Below, piece by piece: positions 33,392-45,830 of a stretch of 64,000 nt of DNA (position 1 is the first letter of the stretch; each line of letters opens with the position of its first letter). Origin of the DNA: Sequoia sempervirens (lineage: Eukaryota; Streptophyta; Pinopsida; Cupressales; Cupressaceae); NCBI GenBank assembly GCA_007258455.2, contig VDFB02047230.1, positions 161,704,635 to 161,768,634 on the forward strand. The letters run 5' to 3'. The notes beneath the pieces were generated by a model that saw only the letters and a list, made by a program, of their open reading frames with translations, did not search any database and was not told where the DNA came from. The position numbers and the translations under genes were made by a program.

Positions 33392-35860
33392 ATGCCCCAA
33401 ACCAGAGGATTAACTAATTTTTCTCTCCCTGAAGAAACTGTTTAGAGCACTTAGAAATTGCTGTATTTTGAGTTGATTATGACAATGTGGATTCTTTTCA
33501 GATGTAATAGCTGAAGAGGAAAGTGGTGAAAGCTGGAGAAAAAGATTGGAGAATAAGATTTGAGAATGAACACCATCTTCGAACTAAAGAGTGCGTGGTA
33601 TGTTATGCGGCTAGTAAGTCTGAATTTTGTAACACAAATTTGTAGAGGCTTTAGCCAATCGAACTAGACATATTCTACTGCTCATGGTTCATCTTAAATA
33701 AACTATGTTTATTCAAAGAAGATATATTCTTGACATTGTCATTGTAGTTTGGGAAGGTATGGAATGAGCATCCAAATCAAATCAATGAGTTCTCTTCATC
33801 AAAATTGACTTCAAAAAGATGTAAGATTCAAATTTAATGGCATCTCATTCTTACCATGCTTAGGGCACTTGGTATTGGTCCTACTTTTATCTAGTTGGTT
33901 CAAATGTATTTTTGTATATGTTTCTGCTTGTCCTACCATTAATGGTGTTCAATAGAAGCACCTTGGCTTCTTTCAATCTGTAAGGCATGGTTGCCTCTTG
34001 TGCCCTTACTTTATGTGTTTGATGTTGAAGCACTTAGTTATCTTCTAGTCAACACCATCTTCCAGCAACTTGTTGAAGGAATTCCCCTCGGTACTATTTA
34101 TTAGCAATTGGTCAATGTACATTTTGTAAATGATTTATTAGGGATTAGGATCTATTGAAAGTGAATAATTAAACATGAAAGACAAAATATTGTAAAAATA
34201 AATAATTCAAATATAAATTGTAGAATATATAGAGATCAACAAGTCACACAAAGATTTACATGAAAAAAATCTTATAATAAAAAACCTCACAAAAACATCA
34301 TTCTTAATATTTTAGAAAATTTTATAATGTTTATCAACTAGACTCATGCACTTTCATAACCTCTTTTCCCCTTCTGCCAATGCCTAAACACCTTTTATAG
34401 TTATTTCAAATTCTCTCTCATATATCCAATATATATACTATTCATTCAAATATTTTTATTAATTTTTCTTTCTTATTTAAGATAAAATCCAATACGCTAG
34501 TCAATATATTTCTTAATCTTTTGCATAAAAGCTAGTGACTTTTCACCAAATAATTATTTTAGGATGTTTTAAGTTGATTGATAAATTAATTAACATTTAT
34601 GGTGCGACACTATATAACTCACCCCTAACTTAATATGATTAATGCCATATTTTATATAATAAAGCTAAACATTATAATTATAATAATCTTATTAATATTA
34701 TTATAACTACTTAAATAAATGAGCATGACTCCTAATAAACATTATGCTCTAATTTACATCCCTTTAATGTTTATAAGGAGATCATGTTATTAATTTATTT
34801 TAAAATGAGAAGTCAAGATTCTTTATCAATGCAAAACTTATTTGACAAGTATGTCACATGAAATTTATGGGTATGTGCACCAAGTTGTAACACAAGAATG
34901 GCTCTTAAGATGCCACTTTTTTTTTTTGAAATCAACAAAGTCTGATTTTCATGAGAAAGTGAAGATAGTTACGCTCAAAATTTGAAGATCAAACAAGAAC
35001 AAGAGTTGGAGTGCTCTGAATCTACTTTCTATGCTACTAATTCTAAAAAAAATAACTTTTGTAGCGTCTTTGTGGACTCCCTAAAAAGTGATTTTTTTTA
35101 GAATTTCAAAAATCGCAACAATGAGAAATTAGCTAACACCATGTAGTTTATGCCGTTTTTTTAGTACTTGTAGAATGGAGTCTACTTTCTAAAAATGTAA
35201 TTTATTTCAAAATTCGATGAATGAGTAAAAATCTATACCCAAACTAGTACATGTTGGTTTTTGACAAAAAAAAAAGGCACTAACAAGAGAAGTTATAGAT
35301 GAAAACCTTAACATAATCAAAACATAAAAAAACTATATATTTAGCTAGCTAAGAGAGAGCCTAATGTAATCACAGTATTTTTATAAATTTGCATTGAAGC
35401 ACATGAAAACCTGATGGAGAGCACAACCAAAAATGTGTGAAATTTTGTCACCCTTTTAGAAAATCATGTCCTTGGCATGAAATGGTCATTCCCAAGGCAA
35501 GGTTTGGTATTTCCCAATGCAATCCATTTGGCAAGAGCCAAATTTGATGCCCGCCAAATGTGAATGATGATTTTTTTGAATGCATTTTATTTTTGTTTCT
35601 TTTTTTTTTTGTCTTTGTCTTTTTTAGTCAGTCAAACTATATACATGGAATAAACATTTAAGTATAAGATTTACTTTCTTATACTTTAAGTTATATTTCA
35701 TGTATATAGTTTTAGGATGTTTGAGAGTGGTTTCAAATCTCTTAAAGTTAAATGCAAATTTTAGTTTTTGGAATATCTTATAAATTTTCAATTAGTCAAA
35801 TTTAAGTAATTGACATGTGTCAAATTTCAATAATCAACATGTCAAATTTCAGTAATCAGC
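33392..35860. other. AT-rich non-coding stretch
   Basis: No exon, gene or repeat family is recognised. It could be intron 3 of the host gene or its downstream flank. Confidence 0.4.
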
Positions 35861-35869
35861 AAGTTGTAT

Positions 35870-36087
35870 CATCTCTCTCTCTATCTCACTCATTGTTCAT
35901 CTCTTATACTGTAGACCTCTCTCTCACTATCTTCATCCCTTTATCTAACTCTCTCTCCCTTGGGCTCAAGAACTCTCTCTCTCTCTCCCTCTCTAATTTT
36001 CTCTATCTTCCCCCTCTCTCTCCCTTGGGCTCAAGAACTCTCTCTCTCTCTCCCTCTCTAATTTTCTCTATCTTCCCCCTCTCTCTC
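35870..36087 (+). repeat. CT-rich microsatellite with a 65-bp tandem duplication at the gap edge
   Basis: TCTCTC runs contain two identical 65-base units at 35958-36022 and 36023-36087, each starting CCTTGGGCTCAAGAACTC. The array runs directly into the N gap. Confidence 0.85.
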
Positions 36088-36187
36088 NNNNNNNNNNNNN
36101 NNNNNNNNNNNNNNNNNNNNNNNNNNNNNNNNNNNNNNNNNNNNNNNNNNNNNNNNNNNNNNNNNNNNNNNNNNNNNNNNNNNNNNN
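36088..36187. other. Assembly gap of 100 N
   Basis: The run is exactly 100 N. It follows a CT tandem array, the likely cause of the assembly break. Confidence 0.95.
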
Positions 36188-36645
36188 AAGTTTGAATTTT
36201 CAAAAAGTCTGATGTCAGGAAAAATACAAAGTTTGAATTATAATGTTTTCAACCTTTACCAAATGCATTATTTAGAAAACATAGATCTTGAATAGACTAG
36301 TGAGTCATATTTTTAAATCACATCAATGATAGATGAATACAACAAACACAAAACTGATTTCGAATCACAAAAGCATAGATCATTAACTTGGAAAGAAGAC
36401 AAGGAGTCTTCATATATACAAAAAACACATTGGAACACATCGAATTAGATAAGTTGAGAACATACTACCATTTAGTTCTACAAAATTAGACACTAGTATC
36501 GAAATGCTATCCAATACAACAAACTAGTATCCTTTGACTGTCCAATACAATAGACTAGCATTCAGTTTTACAAAAAACACTCTAGCACACTTCGAGGTCA
36601 AAAAATTGACAACAAAAAATCGTAATTAGACATCCACAGATCTGA
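36188..36645. other. 3' flank of the transposase, possible subterminal repeats
   Basis: Two related blocks (ATCCAATACAACAAACTAGTAT and CTGTCCAATACAATAGACTA-type) lie at about 36507-36562. The second has an inverted partner at 40511-40540, on the other side of the transposase. No terminal repeat or TA duplication could be fixed. Confidence 0.4.
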
Positions 36646-39203
36646 TTATGAAGTGGTGTGTCCTTGGGGGTCAACTGACTCCGCGTCAACTAGAGAAGAT
36701 GTTGAGGACTGCGGATTGTTCTGTATGGCACTTGCTATACAAGCAAGCAATGCATGATTTGCCTCTGGAGTTAGCTGTAACTGTGGAGAGCAGCCTTCAG
36801 AAGACCCATTTTGTAGGCTGCTAAGAGCTGCAAAGGCTGGAGACAAAATGTTAATCATGTCCCTTAAAATTGGATGTTGACTTGGAAGAGGAGTTGTAGG
36901 AGTACTCTTACTTCTGTTTCTTTCTACTCTTTCCGCCTGCTTTTGGTTTTCCTTCAACTGTCTAGCAATCTTTGCTTGCTCCCTTTGAAGCTCCTTTTCA
37001 TGTCGCTGCCTCAGTTTCTCCTCTGCAATTTTTTGTTTTTTTGCAGCACGCTCCAATCTATTTGCCTCCCTCTGTGCGAGGATTGCTTCTCTTTCTGCCT
37101 TCCTTTCAGCCATTTGCTCCCTTTTCCTTTGCTGCAATTCTTGGTTTCTTTGCTTCTGTGCCTCTTGTTCATTCAGCAAATTGAAGAAATCATCCGATGT
37201 CAAAATTTGAGACTGCCTACTAAGGCGTAGGACCCCATTGCGACCTCTGTTAGATGATTGGTGCACTCGTTGCATTGGGAGTTGCAAAAAAGTGCTTCTG
37301 CTGCCTGCTGGTTGCTGATCATTGACTTGTGTGCATGGCACATAGTCAGCCTCTTCATCATTTGAGTCATTACCATCGACTCCATCCTCTTCATCATTTT
37401 CAGCCTCCCAATTTCTCGCAGTTGTGAAGTAATGGATGACATCTTCAGGATCAACATTCGGTGGTGATGGCATGGACAACCCTTCATCCACTTGAGTGAA
37501 ATTGAGATGCACCCCTAGGTTCAAAGCTGCATCTTGAAATTCAGATGGCAGATTCAGACTCTCTTCATTTTCAGCTGCCTGATTAGATGATCGAACTGCT
37601 GGTTCTTGTTGAATTTCTGTTGCCTCAATGTTTTCTGGATTTGGGGGAATGTTTGCAGAAAAGGTATCCACAAACTGTCCAATCTGTTCCTCATTCCAAC
37701 CTGCTATCCTCAAACAAGTCTCAGCTGCCATGAACTGTGCCTCTTCATCACTGTATCACCCTCAGTTTCTGCTCCCAATGTCGTTCCTTCCTCTTCAACC
37801 ACAAAAGCTTGGCTTGGCCCCATATCCAAGTCAAGTGCATGTCGATCTAATGGCCAAATTCCTATTTTTCTAAAACCACTTGCAATGTTATTAGGAGTCA
37901 AAGCTTGTGCAAAAGCTTTGCTGGCAAGTGTTGCCAACTCTTCCCTTCCAATGTCAAGTTGAGGATTTGCAGAGAGCCATATAGTCCTTTGTTGTTTGAA
38001 GTAGTTCTTAAATGGTGAGAACACACTAACATCAAGGGGTTGCAATTTGTGACTGCAATGTGCTAGAAGTGTGAGCAAATCTATTCCCATAGCCTTTGCT
38101 ACTTCAACCGTTTTGAATGCCACATGGCTGCCATGACCGTCAAAGATTAGAAGCTTTCTGTTGGTTGGTGACACACCTCCTGGGACATTTTTTGCGAAGT
38201 GTTTTAACCATGCCACAAATAATTCTTTGGTCATCCAAGCATGCTCTTGGATTGCCATGCATGCCCTTGGCTCACAGTTAACAATATAGTTTTTAATGTT
38301 CCTTTTGGACTTGAACAAATAGTAACCAGGTATAGCTTGACCTGCTGCACTAACACAAGCTAGAACAGTGATCCATTCTCTGCTTTTAGCAATTAATTAT
38401 GGAACACATTTCGTCCCTATTTTTGCAATAACTCTCATTGCACAATTTCTGCCAGTTTGCACACCTATTTCATCGCAGTTCCATATGTTGTTGGGCCCAT
38501 AATTAAGTTTGTTGTACAACTCCTCCAAGTTATCATAGAATGAAGAAACTATTTCGGGCCGCAACATTATAGCTCGATCTGTGTCCACTCCTTCGGGTGT
38601 TCGAATTGTCAGATCAGGATGCCTTTGACGAAATCCAACCCACCATGACCTCCCTGGTATCCCATTTGTGAATGGGTTAGGCCTCACTCCAACCATGTGG
38701 GCCACCGTTGACTTAAGCTGTGACACTTGAAGGCCATGGCCAATATTAGCCATATCTTTACACCATTGCACAATTTCAGCTTCTTCTTCGTCAGTCAGGA
38801 TTGTTGGTGGCCCCCTCTTTTTTGTGGATGTCACACCATTGAGCCATGACCGCAAACTGCTAGGCGAGATTCCCCATTTGATCGCTGAACCTCTGATTGT
38901 CATGTGATGGTCTTCAACATCTGCAATGGCTTTTTCCATGTCATCCATAGACCAACTTTTGATGCTATGATATGGGGTTGTCACTTGGTCAGCAGATGGC
39001 GGTTCCATTTCTACGTCACTATTATGAACAGCAGGTTGAAAACCATCATTTTCATTGGTCTGTTCTGCATTTTCAGAAATAACTTCCTCGTCCATGTTCA
39101 CTGCTGGCTCTTCATCAACATCTGGAACATTGAATGTCACTACACGAGGTACTCTATTCAAGCGCCTCAGACCCGATCTTTTCCTCTTGTGCCTTGGTGC
39201 CAT
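36646..39203 (-). pseudogene. pogo/Tigger-like DDE transposase (Tc1/mariner superfamily), broken
   Basis: From the ATG at 39203: a basic N terminus (MAPRHKRKRSGLRR), a psq-type helix-turn-helix at residues 83-123, a CENP-B/Tc5-like second DNA-binding part to about 200, then a DDE_1 catalytic domain. Catalytic Asp residues are in WNCDEIG (residue 244), LLIFDGHGSH (38139-38141) and KLQPLDVSVF (38031-38033), the last two 36 residues apart. An in-frame TAA at 38397 and a frameshift near 37755 break it. The C-terminal part (37731-36646) has acidic sequence and a long Gln/Glu/Lys/Arg-rich coiled coil. It would cut and paste its element. Confidence 0.8.
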
Positions 39204-40100
39204 GATTGTCAATGATCTTGTACATTGTAAGTGATCAAGTGTCAGAAAAATAATGTATAAACATTGCAAAACACAGATATAAATACAAAACACAGGTATA
39301 AACTTTGCAAAATATAAAACAGATCTATTTTATCATTCAAATCTGCTCAAAAGTCAATGGGTCTAATTCAAGTTAGCACCTTATAAAATCATTTTGGTGC
39401 CCATTAAAAATCACTCCTACATATTAATCTCCTTACTAAAGCACCAGACACCAAACACATTACACCCCAATTAGGGTCCGATTAAAGCATATGACTAATG
39501 TTTTTTTTGTTGGGTATCCCATTCTTTTGCATCATTTAATTTGGGTTTACATATATATGTAGATATAGATGTATTTATATGTATTTGTATAAATATATGT
39601 ATACATGTATATGTGGATACATATAATTACATAGTTAAATGTATGCATATATCTGTACATATACATATATATTTCTATATAGACATAGATATATGTATGT
39701 ATATATATATCAATGTTCAAAGCACATTGTATGGACTTGGGTTTTGAAAAAAGAGCAGAAGAAATTAACCAAGGGTTTCATAATAATAATTCCTCACTGG
39801 TAGGAATACAAAAGTGCATTTTGAGATAGATGCAGAATATTCCAGGCAAGGGTTTCATGAGATTAATTCATTAAGCACACGAATTTGGAAAAAACCATGC
39901 AAGGGTTTTGACAAAAACATATTTATTTTTAATGGGTTTGTCGATTTATGCCCAAAGTGACCTGGGTTTTTTATAGACATGTGTTCAAACCCACGAAATT
40001 CCTGATCATTTCTGGAGACAAAATCATGAGACAATCGACTTTACCAGGTCATATTTAATAATTTAAGCACAAAAGAAAACCAAATTCACTTTTTTTAGGG
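39204..40100. other. 5' flank of the transposase, AT-rich
   Basis: The stretch contains a TATATG/TACATA microsatellite at about 39550-39710. No coding sequence is seen. Confidence 0.5.
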
Positions 40101-40104
40101 TATG

Positions 40105-40186
40105 TATGTATGTATGTATGCAGATACATACATACATATGTACATATGTACATATGTATGTATGTATCTGCATACATACATACATA
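40105..40186. repeat. 82-bp perfect palindrome of TATG/CATA repeats
   Basis: The two arms are exact reverse complements around 40145/40146, including the non-repeat interruption TGCAGATAC (40119) and its partner GTATCTGCA ending at 40172. It can fold into a 41-bp stem. Confidence 0.85.
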
Positions 40187-40369
40187 TAAATATATATATG
40201 TATGTATGAAGCTGCATACATACATACATACATACATAACTGCAATGTGGGAAAAGGAGTGTAAGAGGAATGATTTATTTCATAAACAAGCAGTAATAAT
40301 TTTTCATGAGCTCGAATAAATCCTTCATGGGTCGTGAAAGATGCAGAAGAAAATGATTAACCAGTACCA

Positions 40370-41185
40370 TTGTTTGCATTTTAAAAGAATAGGCAAAGGA
40401 TAGACATATACATCGATTTGCTAAATGAACAAGAGACACATAATGTAAAATGACAAATATATGTATGGTAGCCTGCTGTGTGTGCAATGGGAAGTAGAAA
40501 AATATAAACAAATGCTACGCTATTGTATTGGACAGCCAAATGAAACATATTTAAACAGACTAATAGACGTATATATGTGTTTGTCTATGTATATATATAT
40601 ACACACACATATACATATTAAACCCTGATAAATGACCCCCCCTGACAAATGACCAAAAATAAACAAATATAAATAGGTACACATATAAGAAAAAATAAAT
40701 AACAACTATAAACCCTGATATAAACACTGAAGTAAATGACAAATGAGCAAAAACACACAAATATAAATATAGGTACCATAGTCTGCATTTTCAATGGATA
40801 GGCAAAGGAAACACACATATACATCGATTTGCTGAATGAACAAGAGACACGTAATGTAAAATGACAAATATATGTATGCTAGCCTACTGTATGTGCAATG
40901 GAAAGTAGAAATTTTTTTACAAATGGTAGAATGTATAAAGTAAGAAGACACTGCATAAATGAAAATAACTATAAGTACATACTCTGCATTTTCAATGGAT
41001 AGGCAAAGGAAACACACATATACATCGATTTGCTGAATGAACAAGAGACACGTAATGTAAAATGACAAATATATGTATGCTAGCCTACTGTATGTGCAAT
41101 GGAAAGTAGAAATTTTTTAAGAAATGGTAGAATGTATAAAGTAAGAAGACACTGCATAAATCAAAATAACTATAAGTACATACCT
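40370..41185 (+). repeat. Three copies of a ~200-bp repeat, two in exact tandem
   Basis: Copies 2 and 3 start TCTGCATTTTCAATGG at 40782 and 40983 (period 201) and are almost identical. Copy 1 at about 40370-40510 is shorter and more diverged. Shared blocks include ATACATCGATTTGCTGAATG and ATGTAAAATGACAAATATAT. Confidence 0.85.
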
Positions 41186-41330
41186 AAGACTTTGGATATC
41201 AGAGGAATGTGCAGAGGAATGTGCAGAAAATCTTTGTCGTTGCTTTCAACTTTGCTGGGAGTAACATGCAATTGTGAATGCTGCTGGCTACTTTCCCCCT
41301 CTTATTTAGGAATTCGAATCTGACAATTGA

Positions 41331-41512
41331 ATGCATTCAATTTGGTGGTTGTGTTTGAATTTTGAATTTGTTAGAGCATTTGAATTTGAAGCTGCAAGTT
41401 ACGTAGGTTTTTAAAGATGATATGCATTCAATTTGGTGGTTGTGTTTGAATTTTGAATTTGGTAGAGCATTTGAATTTGAAGCTGCAAGTTACGTAGGTT
41501 TTTAAAGATGAT
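41331..41512 (+). repeat. 91-bp tandem duplication
   Basis: Two nearly identical units start ATGCATTCAATTTGG at 41331 and 41422. Confidence 0.9.
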
Positions 41513-42040
41513 ATGACTGAATTGTGCATTACATTTGGATTTGATGTTTAATTGGGGAGCCTTACACCTATATTTAATTGTGCAGGTACCTACAGGAAAT
41601 GAAATAAATACATATAGCTGACAGGGAGTGTGTGAAAGACTGTGCAAAGGAGATTGTGATTATGTCATCTAAAGCACCAGTAGTTGTGCATGTATACTTG
41701 TAAATATAAAATGTAGTGAGGGACAAACATTTGCAAGTGGGGGTAATTGTAAAAAGTAAATGATTTAAATGAAACTGTAAATGGGCCTTTTTATGTGCAA
41801 GTGGACTTCTTTTATAAATGCAAAGGCATGTTTAGTTGTGTACTTTGATTGGTGAGTGACTCATTCTGTTATGAGCAGCTATTGGTGTTGTTGTAATTTT
41901 CTATTGGTATTGTTGTAATTTTCTATTTGTTAATAAAATGTTTTTTAGTGGATCAGAGTTAAATTTTTTTTGGGGGGTGGAGTGAGCCTGGAGGTGGCGG
42001 TTATTCAATGGGTGGTAGCTATTGGCTCTTCTCCCCTAGT
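41513..42040. other. No feature recognised
   Basis: AT-rich DNA with no gene or repeat that I can identify. Confidence 0.4.
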
Positions 42041-42259
42041 AAAATACTATATTTATATTATTCCCTTACAAATGGATTGAACGTTCCTACCCACCTCTTC
42101 ATGACCACTCACTCCCAATGTCTACACAAAGTATATATACACTAAATATATTTTCAGTGGGGCATGACAGTCAAAAGTGTATATACCCCTTCTATTCACA
42201 AAGGACAAAAAGCCAAAAATAAAACTAAAGAAAATGGGTCCACGTCAGAAGCAAGGACA
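42041..42259 (+). repeat. Direct repeat, left copy (pair with 47001-47216)
   Basis: It begins AAAATACTAT and ends GCAAGGACA, and contains GTATATATACACTAAATA. The second copy 4960 bases on is close to identical, with scattered substitutions and a few small gaps. Confidence 0.9.
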
Positions 42260-43589
42260 TCAAGCTACAGTTATTACCTTGTGTCATATCTTTGAAAACA
42301 AAAATGTCTGACAAAGTTCCTCTATCCTTTATGCTTCGATGGATGTCCCTACCCTATTTGGAAGCCCCCATTTTTGCACAGGGAGGGAGAATGGTAGCAA
42401 AGGTTTTGGTCTCGATTTACACTTGCCAATTGCATTTTCTTGAAAGTTTCTAAATCTTTTGCTGAAGTGATCAATGTAATGTTAGGAGGCTGCAATGTAT
42501 GTTGCGTAACATCTAGACTAGAAAATCTGCAGTGTTATCCACCTGTCACCAATTGGCATGCACAGTTTGCAATGCATGCTGTGTAACATTACATTTTATA
42601 GTTTCTTTTCCAATTTCTGGATGAGAAGAATTTTTTGGTTCTGTCTTCAAACAGGGGCAACCAAACATTTCTTATGCTGCAATACTTTCACTTGATCTTG
42701 TTATAGGTTTTTGCACTACAATAGAAAACTTAAATTTGTATTTGAAGGCAGGATTTTTAACAAAATTGTTAAGCACAAAATATTGAAGGAAGATGGAACA
42801 AGAAGGTGCTCCCAAAAGCTTATGGATGCACAGGCTTTGGTGGGAAGATTAATTTGTTCTACGATGATAAAGTTGACCAAGATTTTTGATGCCAAATTTG
42901 GCCCTTTTTTTAATTCTAAAATTTGAGTTGCTAACAAAATGTTTGTTAGATCTATGAATAATTGTATCCTACAATTATTTATGACTCTTCTATTATTCGA
43001 TCCGTTTTGGAAAATTGTGGAAATTTACAGCCTTCCTACTCTTTAGCATCATGCTACCAGCAACGGCTACTATTTACAAAGTAAATTTTTCCCACACATA
43101 TTCTATTAATAGCCTACAACAACTACCTTAATTTTATCATCTTACTCATCATCTATTTGTTTCATTGAACCGAAGATAGGAATTTGAAATATTGGAAATT
43201 ATAAATTTAAACTCCTTAATTTATGATTATAGAAGGATATGGGAGATATCAAAATAGGGTTCGTTGTCATTAAATAGATCCCCAAAGTTCTTGTAGGAAA
43301 ATGTTTACCCTTCTTTACAGCCATATGGATGTATTTTCTTGTCATCATGTTACATGTTACTTTTTTAAAGAAAAAAATTAAATGATGATGAATAACATAC
43401 ATGATTTTCCACATTTCATGGTAATGTGTTAAAAGAGCTTCTAGATAAATGGGTTACTTGGTTATATCTAGAGTGTTTAAGTTCAAGGGTTTGATTGTGG
43501 ATTGTGTTTGTGGGTGAGGTGAAATTTGACAGTAGATAAACTGTACATCTTCAAAAAGTTTGAAATTTTGTGAACAATTCAGAAAGAGA
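42260..43589. other. No feature recognised
   Basis: No gene is recognisable. The longest reading frame (42711-42926) has no visible motif. Confidence 0.4.
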
Positions 43590-43880
43590 TAAAAAGTTGG
43601 GATGCATAGTGACAAGGATTGTCATAATAAGAAACCAAAAGCAATTGCTGTCATAGATCCTGGTTTCTAATGTAATTTGATTTCAGCTGATATAGTTAAA
43701 AATCTTGGTTTACAGATTTGATCAACCTCAAACTTACTTATTTACTCTGAAATTCTAGGTTAAGAAAACATATGTAAATGCAGTTATAGATCTTGCTTCC
43801 CAATATAATTTGATTTCAATTGATATAGTTCACAATCTTGGTTTAAAGACATACAATCCTCCACAAACTAAGGAATTAAA
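43590..43880 (+). pseudogene. Possible retroviral-type protease fragment, duplicated
   Basis: Two adjacent stretches about 135 bases apart translate to AVIDPGF then NLISADIVKNLGL, and to AVIDLASQYNLISIDIVHNLGL. This resembles the active-site region of gypsy proteases (D-x-G/A-S, NLIS, LGL). Both contain stops nearby, and no gag or RT is adjacent. The assignment is tentative. Confidence 0.3.
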
Positions 43881-44634
43881 TGAGTTGTCATTGTGTCTTT
43901 ATATAATTTCCACCATATTTTGCAATATGTTCTTACACAATCTGTTACTATATTTTGCCACCTGGTCATTTCTGTTATAGTATTTGCTCTGTATCATTTC
44001 CATTTCAATTGGACAATTGTCTTTCCATTCTGATAGTTATCTATTATTAAGTTTATTTATTATGAATCCCACAACCAAGCATGTGTTCCCTGGCCATACT
44101 TTGGCACCCAATCATTGTCATTGCATTATACACATAGCTAGAACTATACATACAAATTTATGGGATTATAGTTTCTACATACAGTTGTATCATATGTAAG
44201 TACTCGTTTGATGCTCTAAAATGAACAATAGTTACAATACATATAAAATAGAGCTTCAAGGGGCTTACATCAGGAAACCCACTAGATTATCCCACTTGTC
44301 AATCCACTATCAAAAATTTGTTACAAAAGTTAGCTCTTGCTATCTCCCTATCCACTGCCACGTTGCCAAGAAACTAGGAAACTTTCTAGCTGTCCTAACT
44401 AAGTCCAAAATTTCCAACATCTACTTCTGTGGAATGCACCTTAATGGAAGACTATCAACTAAGTTCAACTGATTATGAGGTCAACCTCTCAGTGTAAAAA
44501 TACTAGACTACATATAGGAGTAAAATGAAAACTACCCTTTCTTTCCACGAGGACCATCTCATGCACCCATAAAGCATGCTAACTAGGATGAAAAATTCAA
44601 ATTGTATTTACACCATATTATTAAGTTTCTTAGA
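43881..44634. other. No gene recognised; left flank of the solo LTR
   Basis: The last bases before 44635 (TTAGATCAAC) resemble the sequence preceding the second tandem copy at 45665, suggesting the tandem unit once extended here. Confidence 0.4.
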
Positions 44635-44639
44635 TCAAC

Positions 44640-45492
44640 TGACGAGGGAGCAAACCCGAGACACAGAAATACACTCACAAAAGAGTGAATAATATTTTAT
44701 TCATAAGAATTGAACTTCTTACATGCAGAGGATCTCAAATCCCCAAGCTCTGTATTACATGCAAATTACAGACTTACAGAAAATTACCCAGATCCCCCTT
44801 TCGCAGCATGCGAACTTCTTTTCCAAAAAGTTACCCAAAAATCAGAAACAAGCCCCTAAATAGACCCATTTCGGTTTGGAACCAAAACAACCTTCGAGAT
44901 AAGATTTTTGATGGTTTGGTGCCAAAATTACAATTTGAAATTCAAGTTTAAATTCACAGTTGAAAATTAGCACATTTCTAAAATATGCACCAACTTTCGG
45001 CAGCCATAACTTTTAATCCGACCGTCGGATCTTCAATGATAATACCTTTTCGGAAAGTTCTTGAAAAGATGATTTTTCAAAGTAGGCCTTTGGCGGACTA
45101 CTTTGGCATTTCCGCAAATTTTCAGGCCCATCGGGATTGTTTGGTGCCTCAAACTGAGCTCCTAAGGTTTTCAGGCAAAAGCGTAAATTGAACTTGAATA
45201 ACTTTCAAGTCGTGAATGATCTTGACCGATTCTTTTTCACCAGACTGTGTATTTTTCCATCCTCGAACCTTCCCATAAATTGGTCTTCCCACGACTTCAA
45301 TGCAAACCTGCTAAAAATAGCTTGAGCGTAAAAGCGAAAAGTAGTTCTGAAAGTTGGAAATTCTTATTCGACGAAAAGGGTATCCAGAAATACAAAAACA
45401 TCTACAAAAAAAAAAAACAACAGGAACAAAAATGGAAATCATCTTTTGGGTGATGCAAGATTGCCCTCACACCACTGGATGCTCCTGCATCA
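44640..45492 (-). mobile_element. Solo LTR (853 bp) with target-site duplication TCAAC
   Basis: The element runs TGACGAGGG to CCTGCATCA (plus coordinates) and is flanked by TCAAC at 44635-44639 and 45493-45497. On the minus strand it starts TGATGCAGGAGCATCC and then CAATCTTGCATCACCC, matching the LTRs of the chromovirus at 59693-63567. No internal sequence is present, so it is the product of LTR-LTR recombination. Confidence 0.9.
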
Positions 45493-45496
45493 TCAA

Positions 45497-45830
45497 CTTA
45501 CCTTTCAATTCGTGTCAAATCTTTCTCATATCTAATTGGAATCTTCCTTTCCCTTCTAACATAAATGGACATAGGAGCTATGCTCATACAAAATTAAACG
45601 TCTTGTGACTTTGTAAGAAGAAAATTAGTTGGAAAAACTAATTGTAGCACACATATTAGATTGGCTTACCTTTCAATTCATGTTAAATCTTGCTCATATC
45701 TGATTGGAATCTTCCTTTCCCTTCTAACATAAATGGACACATGAGCTATGCTCACAAAATTACTCGTCTTGTGATTTTGATAGAAGAAAATTGGCTGAAA
45801 AAACTAACTGTAGCACATATATGACAAGGA
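45497..45830 (+). repeat. 168-bp tandem duplication, copy 1 split by the solo LTR
   Basis: Copies start CTTACCTTTCAATTC at 45497 and 45665 and share GGAATCTTCCTTTCCC and ACATAAATGGACA. Copy 1 begins inside the right target duplication of the solo LTR. Confidence 0.85.

Noticed and set aside
33500..33600. Further exon of the host gene after TTCTTTTCAG at about 33500
   Set aside because: In the required phase it opens ATG TAA, so it cannot continue the frame.
35815..36203. Leu/Ser-rich proteins on both strands of the CT repeat
   Set aside because: Microsatellite translation running into an N gap.
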